Shown: positions 46,881 to 57,273 of the stretch, piece after piece
Numbering within the stretch: the stretch's first letter is position 1
Layout: each line of letters opens with the position of its first letter
Assembly: GCF_005298175.1 (NCBI RefSeq)
Contig: NZ_SZYH01000001.1
Span: 1,364,001-1,428,000 of the forward strand
Origin: Marinobacter panjinensis
Lineage (GTDB): Bacteria > Pseudomonadota > Gammaproteobacteria > Pseudomonadales > Oleiphilaceae
Direction of reading: 5' to 3'
Length of the DNA: 64,000 nt
Translations under genes and position numbers: made by a program
The notes under the pieces: generated by a model
Database searches by the model: none
What the model was told of the DNA's origin: nothing
Seen by the model: the letters and a program-made list of their open reading frames with translations, nothing else

Positions 46881-47951
46881 TTACGCGGATTCGCGGGTGG
46901 CGTCGTAGAACATGTGGCGGGTCTGCTCGTATTCCACGGCCTCGGTGATGGCTTCTTCCGCTTCCTGTTCCGAGCAGGCCTGCTCCCGCTCTTCAGGACG
47001 AATACCCAGACGGTTAAACAGCTCACGGTCCGCATCGGCCTCGGGATTTGAGGTAGTCAGCAGCTTCTCGCCATAGAAAATCGAATTGGCGCCCGCCAGG
47101 AAACACAGGGACTGCATCTGCTCATTCATGTTCTCCCGGCCCGCAGACAGACGCACGTGGGAGGCCGGCATCATGATGCGGGCAACCGCAATGGTGCGAA
47201 TAAAGTCGAACGGGTCCAGGTCTTCCACATCTTCCATCGGCGTACCCGGCACCTTCACCAGCATGTTTACCGGCACACTTTCCGGATGATGAGGCAGATT
47301 TGCCAGTTGCACCAGCAGGCCCACCCGGTCATCCGGGTCTTCTCCCATGCCGACTATGCCGCCGCAACAGACTTTCATACCGGCATTGCGAACATTTTCC
47401 AGGGTATCCAGCCGATCCTGGTAAGTGCGGGTGGTAATGATGTGGCTGTAGTACTTCTCGGATGTATCGAGGTTGTGGTTGTAGTAATCCAGCCCGGCAC
47501 TGGCCAGCTCATCCGCCTGCTCCTGTTGCAGCATGCCAAGGGTCATACAGGTTTCCAGGCCCAAGGATTTCACCTGGCGCACCATGTCCACCACGTAGCC
47601 CATATCCTTCTTCGAAGGGCTGCGCCAGGCTGCACCCATGCAGAAGCGGGAGGCGCCTTTTGCCTTGGCTGCCTTCGCTTCGGCAACCACTTTTTCGATC
47701 TCCAGAAGCTTTTCCTTTTCCAGACCGGTGTTGTAATGGCCGCTCTGTGGGCAGTACTTGCAGTCCTCCGGACAGGCACCGGTCTTGATCGACAGCAGCG
47801 TGCTGATCTGAACCTCGTTGGGGTCAAAATGCTCACGGTGGACGCTCTGGGCACGGAACACCAGATCGTTGAACGGAAGCTCGAACAGTGCGCGGGCTTC
47901 CTGCATGGTCCAGTCGTGGCGGGGTGTGGTGGAGAGCGCGGTGGCAGTCAT
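46881..47951 (-). CDS. bioB: Biotin synthase
   Basis: BioB is the radical-SAM enzyme that inserts sulfur into dethiobiotin. The 356-residue protein has the SAM-cluster motif [12 protein letters not shown], the [15 protein letters not shown] loop, and the cysteine/arginine ligands of the [2Fe-2S] cluster farther on. An AGGA site precedes its ATG. A strong promoter overlapped by a BirA-like operator lies upstream, so the whole operon is probably repressed when biotin is sufficient. Confidence 0.97.
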   Translation of the reverse strand: MTATALSTTPRHDWTMQEARALFELPFNDLVFRAQSVHREHFDPNEVQISTLLSIKTGACPEDCKYCPQSGHYNTGLEKEKLLEIEKVVAEAKAAKAKGASRFCMGAAWRSPSKKDMGYVVDMVRQVKSLGLETCMTLGMLQQEQADELASAGLDYYNHNLDTSEKYYSHIITTRTYQDRLDTLENVRNAGMKVCCGGIVGMGEDPDDRVGLLVQLANLPHHPESVPVNMLVKVPGTPMEDVEDLDPFDFIRTIAVARIMMPASHVRLSAGRENMNEQMQSLCFLAGANSIFYGEKLLTTSNPEADADRELFNRLGIRPEEREQACSEQEAEEAITEAVEYEQTRHMFYDATRESA

Positions 47952-47991
47952 GATTCAGTCCTGTTAACTTTACCGGGAATCTGGTTTACGG

Positions 47992-48780
47992 ATGAAACAG
48001 ATGATAAAGGGACTGAGATCGCTGTCAACCTTGTTAACACCAAAGGTTAACAGCAAAGAATGGATTCACGGCTCTGTACGAGATCTTCGAGGCCTTCTGC
48101 CTTCCGGTGGCGGACAGTGTGTCGCGTGCCTGTCGCCTGATGCCCACTTCGGACTTTGCGCTCCCTGCCGCCAGGACTTGCCCGCCAATCGCTGGCATTG
48201 CCGCTGCTGCGCCCTGCCCCTGGCATTCGCCGGCGATCAGACACTCTGCGGCCAGTGCCTGCAGGATTTACCACCGTTCAGTCGTGTGATAGCACCCTGG
48301 CGGTACCGCTTCCCCGTCGACAGCATGATCCAGCGCTACAAATATAACGGCCAGCGTGTGTTTGCCCGTCCGCTGATCCATGACTTTACAGACCATCTGG
48401 TGTCGATTCTGGATGCCAGTCCGGAGCACAGGCCGGATTTGCTGGTAGCCAGCCCGATGCACCCGGCCCGTCGTCGCAAGCGGGGATTCAACCAGGCAGC
48501 GGATATTGCCGAGCAGATCAGCAAGCGGTCAGGCATACCCTGGACCACCGATCTCGTCACCCGTAATCGTCGAACCCGGCCCCAGCGGGGCCTGAACCGG
48601 GAAGAACGGCAGGCCAACCTGCGGGGCATTTACCGGGTTGCGTCCACTCCGCCTTCAAGTATTGCCATTGTTGATGATGTCGTGACCACTGGCGCCACCG
48701 CACGGAGCCTGACGGAAGCCTTGCTGGCAGCTGGCGCGGCGGATGTTCAGGTGTGGGCACTGGCAAGGACCCCGGGGTAG
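47992..48780 (+). CDS. comF: ComF family phosphoribosyltransferase-like protein
   Basis: A 262-residue (at most) ComF-family protein. The N-terminal zinc region has paired cysteines (QCVACLS, LCAPCRQDL, WHCRCCALP, LCGQCLQDLP), and the PRTase domain has the motif SIAIVDDVVTTGATA. ComF proteins are linked to DNA uptake in some bacteria; the exact role here is unknown. The start is doubtful: ATG codons at 47992 and 48001 overlap the bioB promoter and operator, and homologues would fit a later start such as TTG at 48031. The 3' end is 9 bp from the convergent LhgO-like gene. Confidence 0.85.
   Translation: MKQMIKGLRSLSTLLTPKVNSKEWIHGSVRDLRGLLPSGGGQCVACLSPDAHFGLCAPCRQDLPANRWHCRCCALPLAFAGDQTLCGQCLQDLPPFSRVIAPWRYRFPVDSMIQRYKYNGQRVFARPLIHDFTDHLVSILDASPEHRPDLLVASPMHPARRRKRGFNQAADIAEQISKRSGIPWTTDLVTRNRRTRPQRGLNREERQANLRGIYRVASTPPSSIAIVDDVVTTGATARSLTEALLAAGAADVQVWALARTPG
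48001..48052 (-). promoter_or_regulatory. bioB promoter with BirA-like operator
   Basis: On the minus strand TTGACA (48028-48023) and TATCAT (48006-48001) are separated by 16 bp, close to the sigma-70 consensus. The inverted repeat TGTTAACC-N14-GGTTGACA (48052-48023) has half-sites like those of BirA operators (E. coli TGTAAACC/GGTTTACA), and its inner half overlaps the -35 box. A biotin-bound BirA dimer here would block RNA polymerase. Confidence 0.7.
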
Positions 48781-48789
48781 CCGGAAAAG

Positions 48790-49905
48790 TCACTCGCCCA
48801 ATTTTTCAGCCACCTCTTCGGCAATCGCCAGGCATGCTGTCAAACCGGGAGACTCAATGCCAAACAGGTGCACCAGTCCGGGAACACCATGGTCTGTCTC
48901 ACCATCGATACGGAAATCCGCAAACCCGCCATCCGGCCCGGTCAGTTTGGGGCGGATGCCGGCATAGGCAGGTTGCAGACGGCTTTCATCCAGGTCCGGC
49001 CACCATTGCTGAACACTGTCAGCAAACGCTCGCACCCGGCCCGGATCTACCGAGAAATCCACCTGCTCTATCCACTCCACATCCGGCCCGAACCGAGCCT
49101 GGCCGGCGAGATCCAGAGTCAGGTGAACGCCCAGGCCGCCCGGCTCTGGCACCGGATAGATGAGGGACCTGAAGGGATGTCGACCGGAGTAGCTGAAATA
49201 AACCCCGCGCGCCAGCCACTGTTGCGGCACCATTGCCTCAGGGACGCCTTCCCAGCGGGACGCCAGCGCAACCGCATCGAGGCCCGCGGAGTTCACCACA
49301 CGCCGGGCAACCAGCTCGCACGGCGCCTGACCGCCTACCCGCAGGCAGTGTTGGCCGCCACTGATGACAGCACGCTCCACCGGTGCGTGACAGACAAGCT
49401 GACCGCCAAGGTCCTCAAGGTCTCCCAGCAACGCCAGCATCACCCCATGACTATCCACAATACCGGTCTCCGGAGAATACAGCGCCTCATCGGCAACGGC
49501 CCCTGGCAGCTCCGCCTGCAACACGTCGCGGCCCACCCTTTGCAGTACAACACCGTTGCGCTCGGCCTGCCGGGCTATACTAACGAGCTTGTCCTGTTGC
49601 ACCTGGCCCCGGGCGACAATCCACTTGCCGGTTTTACGGTGTCCGATGTGGCGCTGACGGCAGAAGTCATAGAGCAAATGTCGGCCCCGAACGCACAATC
49701 TCGCCTTGACGGAGTCCTCAGGATAATAGATGCCGGCATGGATAACCTCACTGTTACGGGATGACAGTCCCTCACCGAAGTGCCCATTGGCTTCCAGTAC
49801 CAGCACCTCGTTACCCTGCATCGCCAGTTGCCTGGCGACGGCAAGGCCGACAATGCCGGCGCCGATCACGACCGTATCTGCCTGGAGTATTTCCCTGTCC
49901 GTCAT
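48790..49905 (-). CDS. FAD-dependent oxidoreductase, L-2-hydroxyglutarate oxidase-like
   Basis: A 371-residue DAO-family flavoprotein with the N-terminal dinucleotide-binding motif VVIGAGIVGLAVARQLA, SSRNSEVIHAGIYYPE and the C-terminal GLVHLFGIESPGLTACLAIAE. The layout matches LhgO, which oxidises L-2-hydroxyglutarate to 2-oxoglutarate, feeding electrons to the quinone pool. The H-A-G-I-Y-Y segment is characteristic of that group. It stands alone, convergent with comF. The substrate is inferred from family resemblance, not shown. Confidence 0.82.
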   Translation of the reverse strand: MTDREILQADTVVIGAGIVGLAVARQLAMQGNEVLVLEANGHFGEGLSSRNSEVIHAGIYYPEDSVKARLCVRGRHLLYDFCRQRHIGHRKTGKWIVARGQVQQDKLVSIARQAERNGVVLQRVGRDVLQAELPGAVADEALYSPETGIVDSHGVMLALLGDLEDLGGQLVCHAPVERAVISGGQHCLRVGGQAPCELVARRVVNSAGLDAVALASRWEGVPEAMVPQQWLARGVYFSYSGRHPFRSLIYPVPEPGGLGVHLTLDLAGQARFGPDVEWIEQVDFSVDPGRVRAFADSVQQWWPDLDESRLQPAYAGIRPKLTGPDGGFADFRIDGETDHGVPGLVHLFGIESPGLTACLAIAEEVAEKLGE

Positions 49906-50017
49906 CGGAATTCAACTTTCCTTTGCCTGTCTGTGGGAGTTTGCCCTATTCGCGTTACTGTAGCGGCCCTGAAACGTTATACTTGCCCCAGAAAAAAGCG
50001 CACGGAGCAGGTAAACG

Positions 50018-50440
50018 ATGTCTGACAGGAAGCAGTTTATAATTGTAATGATGGTCGCGGCCATATTTGTCGGCTGGCTTGGCTGGCGCGGCTTTGAGGT
50101 TATCAGCCTCAACCAGGCCCTGAAGGCTGACAACATGGTGGCCAACTACCCCTACCAGCACCGGGTGTTGAGGGTGGAGGGAAGCACCGCCATCATGAGT
50201 TCCCTGCGCTCGCACGAGACATCGACCCACGAAGCTCTGAGCACTATTTTTCCCAGCATGCGCAATCTGGGCGACAACCACCGGGACTGGCAGCGGGCAG
50301 AACGTGAACTGGCCCAGGTTCAGGCCAGGGCCGGTGATATCGTTCTCAGCGCCAGCGGTGTAGACCGGGTTCGCTGGGAGCTGGACGAAAACTGGTACCA
50401 CCTTGCCCAGATGCAGGCCCAACAAAGTTCGAGGCGCTAA
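50018..50440 (+). CDS. Membrane-anchored protein of unknown function
   Basis: A 140-residue protein with one N-terminal membrane helix (FIIVMMVAAIFVGWLGWRGF, about residues 7-26) and a helical, Gln/Arg-rich remainder expected in the periplasm. No known domain is apparent. It lies 9 bp upstream of srkA in the same direction, so it is probably co-transcribed with it. It is divergent from the LhgO-like gene. Confidence 0.65.
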   Translation: MSDRKQFIIVMMVAAIFVGWLGWRGFEVISLNQALKADNMVANYPYQHRVLRVEGSTAIMSSLRSHETSTHEALSTIFPSMRNLGDNHRDWQRAERELAQVQARAGDIVLSASGVDRVRWELDENWYHLAQMQAQQSSRR

Positions 50441-50449
50441 CGCTTATTT

Positions 50450-51451
50450 ATGACCGAGATCTCGAGCCATCCCTACGACAATCTAAAACCAGACAAGATC
50501 CTGGATGCCATGGAGGATGCGGGGTTCATCGTTAATGGCCGGCTGTTTGCCCTGAACAGCTATGAAAACCGTGTTTACCAGATCGGTATTGAAGACAAGC
50601 CACCGGTGATTACCAAGTTCTACCGCCCAGGACGCTGGAGCGAAGCCCAGATCCGCGAAGAGCATGAGTTTACCGCGCAACTGCTGGCCGCCGACATTCC
50701 CGTGGTAGCGCCCATGGTGATGCCGTCCGGTGATACCCTTGGCCGCTGCGATGACTTCCTATTCGCCGTTTTCCCCCAGCGGGGCGGACAGGCCCCGGAT
50801 ACCAGTGTCACCGACACTCTCTATCGCCTTGGCCAGTGGCTGGGGCAGTTGCACAATATCGGTGATACCGCCAGCTTCACCCACCGACCCGTTATGTCCG
50901 TACTCTCCGGCATTGAGAAGAGCAACCGGTTTCTGACGGACAACCGTTGGGTACCCGATGACCTTCGCCCGGCCTGGGATTCGCTGATTCCCGACCTGGT
51001 GGACCATTGCGCCCGCCGCATCGACGACGCCGGTGAGGTTCATTCCCTGCGACTGCACGGCGACTGCCATGGCGGCAATATCCTTTGTCGTGAAGAGCAG
51101 ATGCTGTTTGTGGACCTGGACGATTGCCGCACCGGACCCGCCATCCAGGATCTCTGGCTGTTGCTGAACGGAGACGATATCGAGCGCGGTCAGCAGTTTG
51201 GCGAATTGCTGGAAGGCTATGAGATGTTCCGGGAGTTCAATCGCCGGGAGCGTCACCTGATCGAACCCCTGCGCTGTTACCGGCAGATATCCCACTGCAC
51301 CTGGCTGGCCAAGCGCTGGGACGATCCCGCCTTCCCGCGTTTCTTCCCCTGGTTCGCCCAGCCCCGTTTCTGGTCCGACCAGATCCTGTCGCTACGGGAA
51401 CAACTCGCGGCACTGCAAGCCCCTTCCATTAATGTTCCCGGCCAGTACTGA
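50450..51451 (+). CDS. srkA: Stress response kinase A (YihE)
   Basis: SrkA (YihE) is a bacterial Ser/Thr-type kinase of the APH/choline-kinase fold that protects cells from programmed death after stress in E. coli. The 333-residue protein has the catalytic loop HGDCHGGNILC and the metal-binding FVDLDDCRTGPAIQDLW. In the N-terminal part FALNSYENRVYQIGIED is characteristic. It sits between two unknown small proteins, followed by cmoA-cmoB. Confidence 0.93.
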   Translation: MTEISSHPYDNLKPDKILDAMEDAGFIVNGRLFALNSYENRVYQIGIEDKPPVITKFYRPGRWSEAQIREEHEFTAQLLAADIPVVAPMVMPSGDTLGRCDDFLFAVFPQRGGQAPDTSVTDTLYRLGQWLGQLHNIGDTASFTHRPVMSVLSGIEKSNRFLTDNRWVPDDLRPAWDSLIPDLVDHCARRIDDAGEVHSLRLHGDCHGGNILCREEQMLFVDLDDCRTGPAIQDLWLLLNGDDIERGQQFGELLEGYEMFREFNRRERHLIEPLRCYRQISHCTWLAKRWDDPAFPRFFPWFAQPRFWSDQILSLREQLAALQAPSINVPGQY

Positions 51452-51484
51452 GGCCGGCAAAACCGACAGACCGGAGAATTCCCG

Positions 51485-51856
51485 ATGAGCCAGAGTGAGG
51501 CCAGATTCACGGTACGCAGCCTGATTGCGACAGCTATTGGCACCATTATCGCGACCGTCATCGTGCTGGAGGCCAGCGGCAAGATTGATCACTCGGACAA
51601 TAAGGATCATGTGCCGGTGGGTGAATTTGAGGCAATTCACATCACACCCGGGGAAGACTTCCGCATGTCGCCCAAGTCTTCGGAGCTTCACGCCGTCTGT
51701 GAACAGGGTTATCTGGCCATTGCCGCTGATGTGGACCCTGACTTCCGCGGCATTCTCGTCGATTACAAGAACCGGGGTGTCCGCTGCAGCCGTAGGCCCG
51801 CTCCGGTGCACAGCCAGCCCGTCCAGGAAGGGCAGGAGCCGGCGAACAATGAGTGA
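51485..51856 (+). CDS. Membrane-anchored protein of unknown function
   Basis: A 123-residue protein with an N-terminal membrane helix (SLIATAIGTIIATVIVLEA, residues ~12-30) and a short acidic region expected on the periplasmic side, ending in a Pro/Gln-rich tail. No known family is evident. Two cysteines (AVCEQGY, VRCSRR) might form a disulfide. Its stop overlaps the cmoA start by 8 bp, so translational coupling to cmoA is likely. Confidence 0.65.
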   Translation: MSQSEARFTVRSLIATAIGTIIATVIVLEASGKIDHSDNKDHVPVGEFEAIHITPGEDFRMSPKSSELHAVCEQGYLAIAADVDPDFRGILVDYKNRGVRCSRRPAPVHSQPVQEGQEPANNE

Positions 51857-52604
51857 CAGCAACAAAAAACCGGGGCAAGCACTGGACCGGCTGTTTGCCA
51901 GCGAGCGTGAAACCGAAGATTTCCGTTTCGATACGTCGGTAGCGCGGGTATTCCCGGACATGATCCGCCGCTCCGTGCCAGGCTATACCACCATAATTCC
52001 GATGATCGAAGTCATTACCGAGCAATACGCCCGCCCCGGCAGCCACTGTTTTGACCTGGGCTGTTCCCTGGGCGCCTCCACCCTGGCGATGCGCCACGGT
52101 ATTGGTGACCGGGATTGCACCCTGACGGGCGTGGACAACTCTGCCGCCATGATCGAACGCTGTGAACACTACATTGCTCTGGATGACCATCCCTTGCCCG
52201 TGTCCCTGCGCTGCGAAGATATTCTGGACACTTTTATCGACAAGGCTTCGGTCACCACCCTGAATTTCACCCTGCAGTTCGTAGCGCCGGAAAGCCGCGG
52301 AGAACTGATGAAACGCATTGCCGATGCCACCCTGCCCGGAGGCGTGCTGATCCTCTCCGAGAAAATCCGCTTTGAATCCGAGGCGGAACAGGCGATACAG
52401 ACGCAATTGCATCACGAGTTCAAGCGGGCCAACGGCTACTCCGACCTGGAGATCAGCCAGAAGCGGTCCGCCCTGGAGCAGGTGCTGATTCCCGAAACGC
52501 TGGCGGAGCACCGGCAACGGCTGACGGAGGCGGGTTTCGATCGGGTACTGGTGTGGTATCAGTGCTTCAATTTTGTGTCCATGCTCGCCATCAAATCGCC
52601 CTGA
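51849..52604 (+). CDS. cmoA: Carboxy-S-adenosyl-L-methionine synthase
   Basis: CmoA makes carboxy-SAM from SAM and prephenate, the cofactor used by CmoB on tRNA wobble uridine. The 251-residue protein has the SAM motif CFDLGCSLGASTLAMR, SEKIRFE and the N-terminal FDTSVARVFPDMIRRSVPGY. The frame is open upstream to 51525, but the ATG at 51849 gives the family N-terminus. cmoB follows 11 bp later. Confidence 0.95.
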   Translation: MSDSNKKPGQALDRLFASERETEDFRFDTSVARVFPDMIRRSVPGYTTIIPMIEVITEQYARPGSHCFDLGCSLGASTLAMRHGIGDRDCTLTGVDNSAAMIERCEHYIALDDHPLPVSLRCEDILDTFIDKASVTTLNFTLQFVAPESRGELMKRIADATLPGGVLILSEKIRFESEAEQAIQTQLHHEFKRANGYSDLEISQKRSALEQVLIPETLAEHRQRLTEAGFDRVLVWYQCFNFVSMLAIKSP

Positions 52605-52615
52605 ACGGAGCTTTC

Positions 52616-53611
52616 ATGACGACTTTCGACTGGAAGGGGTGCTTTGCCTCACTGTTTGATGACCTCGACAGCCGCGGGCTCGCACACTGGCGAACCCTGC
52701 TACAGCAGCAACTTCACAAACGCTTTGATGAAAACCCTCACGGCGATATCGCACGCTGGATGCGGGCGCTGGATACATTGCCAGAGATTTCCGCGGTGCA
52801 GGCGGACCTCAACCGCTCAGCCATTACCCTGAGCACGGAGCAGCCGCTGCCCACAGATACCACCGCACAGCTCGAACAGGGGCTGCGTGGGCTCATGCCG
52901 TGGCGCAAGGGCCCATTCGATGTCTTTGGCACCTATATCGATACCGAGTGGCGTTCCGACTGGAAATGGGACCGGGTATCGCCCTACCTGTCGGACCTGA
53001 GCGGCCGCCAGATACTGGATGTGGGGTGTGGTTCCGGCTATCACTGCTGGCGAATGCTGGGAGAAGGTGCCGGGCGGGTCATCGGTATAGATCCCGGGCT
53101 CCTGTTCCTGTTCCAGTTTCTGGGCGTCAAACAGTACGTGGGGCCGGAGCAGCGCATCGACCTGCTGCCCATCCGCATGGAGGACCTGCCGGCAAAACTG
53201 GAGGCTTTCGATACCACCTTTTCGATGGGCGTGCTCTATCACCGACGCTCACCGCTGGACCACTTGCTGGAACTGAAAGACACCCTTCGCCCGGGCGGCG
53301 AACTGGTGTTGGAAACACTGATTGCGGATGGACCGGAGGGCTATAGCCTGATGCCCGAGGACCGCTACGGCCAGATGCGGAATGTGTGGTTCCTGCCCAG
53401 CTGCGATACGCTGCTGCGATGGCTGGACCGGACCGGTTTTCGCAATGCCCGCGTGGTGGACGTGACAGAAACCACCACCGAAGAGCAGCGCAGTACGGAC
53501 TGGATGCGCTTCCAGTCACTACAGGACTTCCTGGACCCGGAGGACCCGACGAAAACTATTGAGGGCTATCCGGGACCGAAAAGGGCGACGGTTATCGCGG
53601 ACAAGCCCTGA
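52616..53611 (+). CDS. cmoB: tRNA U34 carboxymethyltransferase
   Basis: CmoB transfers the carboxymethyl group from carboxy-SAM to 5-hydroxyuridine at tRNA position 34, giving cmo5U. The 331-residue protein has the N-terminal CmoB domain, EWRSDWKWDRV, the SAM motif VLDVGCGSGYH-like ILDVGCGSGYHCWRML, and GVLYHRRSPLDHLLELK. The ATG at 52616 is the start; the frame extends back into cmoA without homology. It ends 25 bp from the convergent purA. Confidence 0.95.
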   Translation: MTTFDWKGCFASLFDDLDSRGLAHWRTLLQQQLHKRFDENPHGDIARWMRALDTLPEISAVQADLNRSAITLSTEQPLPTDTTAQLEQGLRGLMPWRKGPFDVFGTYIDTEWRSDWKWDRVSPYLSDLSGRQILDVGCGSGYHCWRMLGEGAGRVIGIDPGLLFLFQFLGVKQYVGPEQRIDLLPIRMEDLPAKLEAFDTTFSMGVLYHRRSPLDHLLELKDTLRPGGELVLETLIADGPEGYSLMPEDRYGQMRNVWFLPSCDTLLRWLDRTGFRNARVVDVTETTTEEQRSTDWMRFQSLQDFLDPEDPTKTIEGYPGPKRATVIADKP

Positions 53612-53636
53612 AGCCACCCGCGACAACCCTCACGGC

Positions 53637-54941
<1,305 letters not shown>

Positions 54942-55029
54942 TCAGTGCGGTTTCACCGGTCGACGGAATATCCGCAGGTTTACCTGTAAATGAGTGGCTC
55001 GGTACCCTTTGGCATCAGCCCAGTTGGTA

Positions 55030-56211
55030 TCAGCCCAGCTGCTCTACGACCCACTGGCCGTCACGCTTTACCAGAACCCGGTCGCAATTGCGGGACCGCG
55101 GATCAACGCCTTCGTCCTCAGGCAAGGCCCTGACAACGGTTTCAGTCATTCGCAACCCGGAGATAACGCCGCCAAGGGCGGGATCCTGCTCTGCCGGGGC
55201 CCAGATTGCTTTGCCTGCTGGCCGGATACGCTGTCCCAGGGAGACCAGGGCGCGGATGTCCAGGCTGAACCCGGTGGCCGGGCGTGCGCGGCCAAAATCA
55301 CTGCCGATAGAATCATACCGGCCACCTTTGGCGACCGCATCGCCGTGGCCGGGCACATAAGCCGCAAAGACCAGGCCCGTGTGGTAGTTGTAGCCGCGAA
55401 GTTCACAGAAATCGAAACCGAAGCTCACCTCCGGGTAGTTGGCGGCCAGCATCTCCGCCACCCGCTCCAATTGTTCGAGGGCCTGAACAAGCGGCTTTGG
55501 TGCACCTTCAAGAATGCGCCTGGCCTCGGCAAGTGCCTCTCGCCCACCACTGACCCGTGCCAGTTCCCTGAGCATGCTTCCGGCGGAACCCGGCGCACAA
55601 TCGCCCAACAGTTCGTCCAGCTCAGGTACCGATTTCCGCGCCATGGCATCGAAGATGGCCGCCCCGGTATCACGGTCAAATCCAGCTTCGCCTACCAGAG
55701 ACTCGTAGATCGCTACATGGGCCAGATCCAGGTGGATCCGCGGCAGGCCGGAGAGCCGCAGGGTTTCCAGCATCAGGCTGATCACTTCCATGTCTGCCGA
55801 TTCAGAAGCACTGCCAAACAGTTCGCAGCCGGCCTGGATGGGCGTGCGGCCAGTCAACATATGGCGCGGTCGGGTGTGCAGGACGTGGCCGGCGTAACAG
55901 AGTCGGGTAATCCCCTCCTGGCCCAGGGTATGGGCATCAATACGCGCTGCCTGGGGCGTCATGTCTGCCCGCAGCCCCATCATCCGCCCGGTAAGCTGGT
56001 CAGTGAGCTTGAAGGTCTGGAGTTCCAGATCGTGTCCGGTGCCGGTAAACAGCGATTCCAGGTATTCGATCAGCGGCGGGATAACCAGCTGGTAGCCCCA
56101 GTGCTGGCAGGTATCCATTACGTCCCGGCGCAGGGATTCAATCTGTCCAGCCAGTGGCGGAAGGATATCTTCCACGCCATCCGGCAGTAGCCAGCGGTCA
56201 GATACTGTCAT
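55030..56211 (-). CDS. hisZ: ATP phosphoribosyltransferase regulatory subunit
   Basis: HisZ is a histidyl-tRNA-synthetase-like protein that forms a complex with short-form HisG and provides feedback regulation by histidine; it has no aminoacylation activity. The 393-residue protein has DRWLLPDGVEDILPPLAGQ at the N-terminus, and LRADMTPQAARIDAHTLG, LCYAGHVLHTRP and GRYDSIGSDFG. The ATG at 56211 gives the family N-terminus; upstream in-frame starts exist but lack a ribosome-binding site. Its presence predicts a short HisG elsewhere in the genome. Confidence 0.93.
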   Translation of the reverse strand: MTVSDRWLLPDGVEDILPPLAGQIESLRRDVMDTCQHWGYQLVIPPLIEYLESLFTGTGHDLELQTFKLTDQLTGRMMGLRADMTPQAARIDAHTLGQEGITRLCYAGHVLHTRPRHMLTGRTPIQAGCELFGSASESADMEVISLMLETLRLSGLPRIHLDLAHVAIYESLVGEAGFDRDTGAAIFDAMARKSVPELDELLGDCAPGSAGSMLRELARVSGGREALAEARRILEGAPKPLVQALEQLERVAEMLAANYPEVSFGFDFCELRGYNYHTGLVFAAYVPGHGDAVAKGGRYDSIGSDFGRARPATGFSLDIRALVSLGQRIRPAGKAIWAPAEQDPALGGVISGLRMTETVVRALPEDEGVDPRSRNCDRVLVKRDGQWVVEQLG

Positions 56212-56342
56212 GAGATTCGGTTGTCCGTTCTGCCCCATAGCGAAAACTGCGGCCACGGGATTGCACAGGATTTAGGGCGATGTCCGGGGAAAGATAAAAA
56301 CCCGAACCAAAACCGGCAGAATTTTACACTGTTGGCAGGCAC

Positions 56343-56375
56343 AAAAAAACCGGAATACCGAGGTATTCCGGTTTT
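56343..56375. terminator. Strong terminator after hflC
   Basis: AAAACCGGAATACC (56346-56359) pairs perfectly with GGTATTCCGGTTTT (56362-56375). A/T runs on both sides allow termination in either direction. It lies 20 bp beyond the hflC stop and separates the hfq-hflXKC genes from hisZ-purA. Confidence 0.92.
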
Positions 56376-56394
56376 GTCGTCACCGCAACGTTAA

Positions 56395-57273
56395 TCAGCG
56401 GCTTCCCTGTGGATCCTTCAGGTACCTGAGGAACTCACTGTCAGTGTCGATAACCATGATGTCGTCTTCGTTCGCAAACGTGTTCTGATAGGCTTCAAGG
56501 CTGCGATAGAAGCTATAGAACTCGCTGTCTGAACCATAGGCATCGGCATAGATCTGGGCTGCCTGGGCATCACCTTCACCACGCATTTCTTCTGCCTTGG
56601 CAAACGCCTCAGCCAGAACGATCGTGCGTTGACGATCCGCATCGGCGCGGATGCCTTCGGCGAGCTCGCGACCGCGGGAGCGGAATTCCTGCGCCAGCTT
56701 CTCACGCTCAGTGGCCATACGACGATAAACGTTCTGACTCACCTGCCCCGGAAACTCGATGGCCTTGACGCGGATATCCACCACCCGAATACCGAATTCG
56801 TTCTGCGCCGTTTCGTTGACGCGCTCCGTCAGCGCTATCATCAATTCATCACGCTGACCGGAAACCACCTCAACCATGGTGCGCACACCGAATTCATCAC
56901 GCAGCCCGTTGTCCACCCGGGACATCAGAAGTTCAGACGCACGGTATTCGTCGCCACCGGTGGCCCGATAGAACTGATCCACATCGCGGATTTTCCAGGC
57001 AATGTAGGAGTCCACATCCAGTGGCTTTTTCTCGATGGTCAGGTACTGACGCGACGGCAAGTCAGTGGTCAGCAGCCGGACATCGAATTCCCGCACCTGA
57101 TCGATCACCGGCACCTTGAAGTGAAGGCCCGCCTCGATGTCCGTTTGGATCAACTCACCGAACCGAAGCAACACTCCACGATGGGTCTCCGGAATAATGT
57201 ACACGCTGGATAGCGCTACAAGCACGACGATCAGGGCGCCTGCAAGGCCCGCAATGCTTTTGGGTCCCATCAT
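56395..57273 (-). CDS. hflC: Protease modulator HflC
   Basis: HflC is a SPFH/prohibitin-family inner-membrane protein which with HflK forms a large periplasm-facing assembly around FtsH and regulates its proteolysis. The 292-residue protein has an N-terminal membrane anchor (AGLAGALIVVLVALSSVYII) and the band-7 domain, with VDIRVKAIEFPGQVSQNVYRRMATERE. Start codons ATG-ATG follow a GGAGGAG site inside the end of hflK; the hflK stop and hflC start share a base. Confidence 0.95.
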   Translation of the reverse strand: MMGPKSIAGLAGALIVVLVALSSVYIIPETHRGVLLRFGELIQTDIEAGLHFKVPVIDQVREFDVRLLTTDLPSRQYLTIEKKPLDVDSYIAWKIRDVDQFYRATGGDEYRASELLMSRVDNGLRDEFGVRTMVEVVSGQRDELMIALTERVNETAQNEFGIRVVDIRVKAIEFPGQVSQNVYRRMATEREKLAQEFRSRGRELAEGIRADADRQRTIVLAEAFAKAEEMRGEGDAQAAQIYADAYGSDSEFYSFYRSLEAYQNTFANEDDIMVIDTDSEFLRYLKDPQGSR

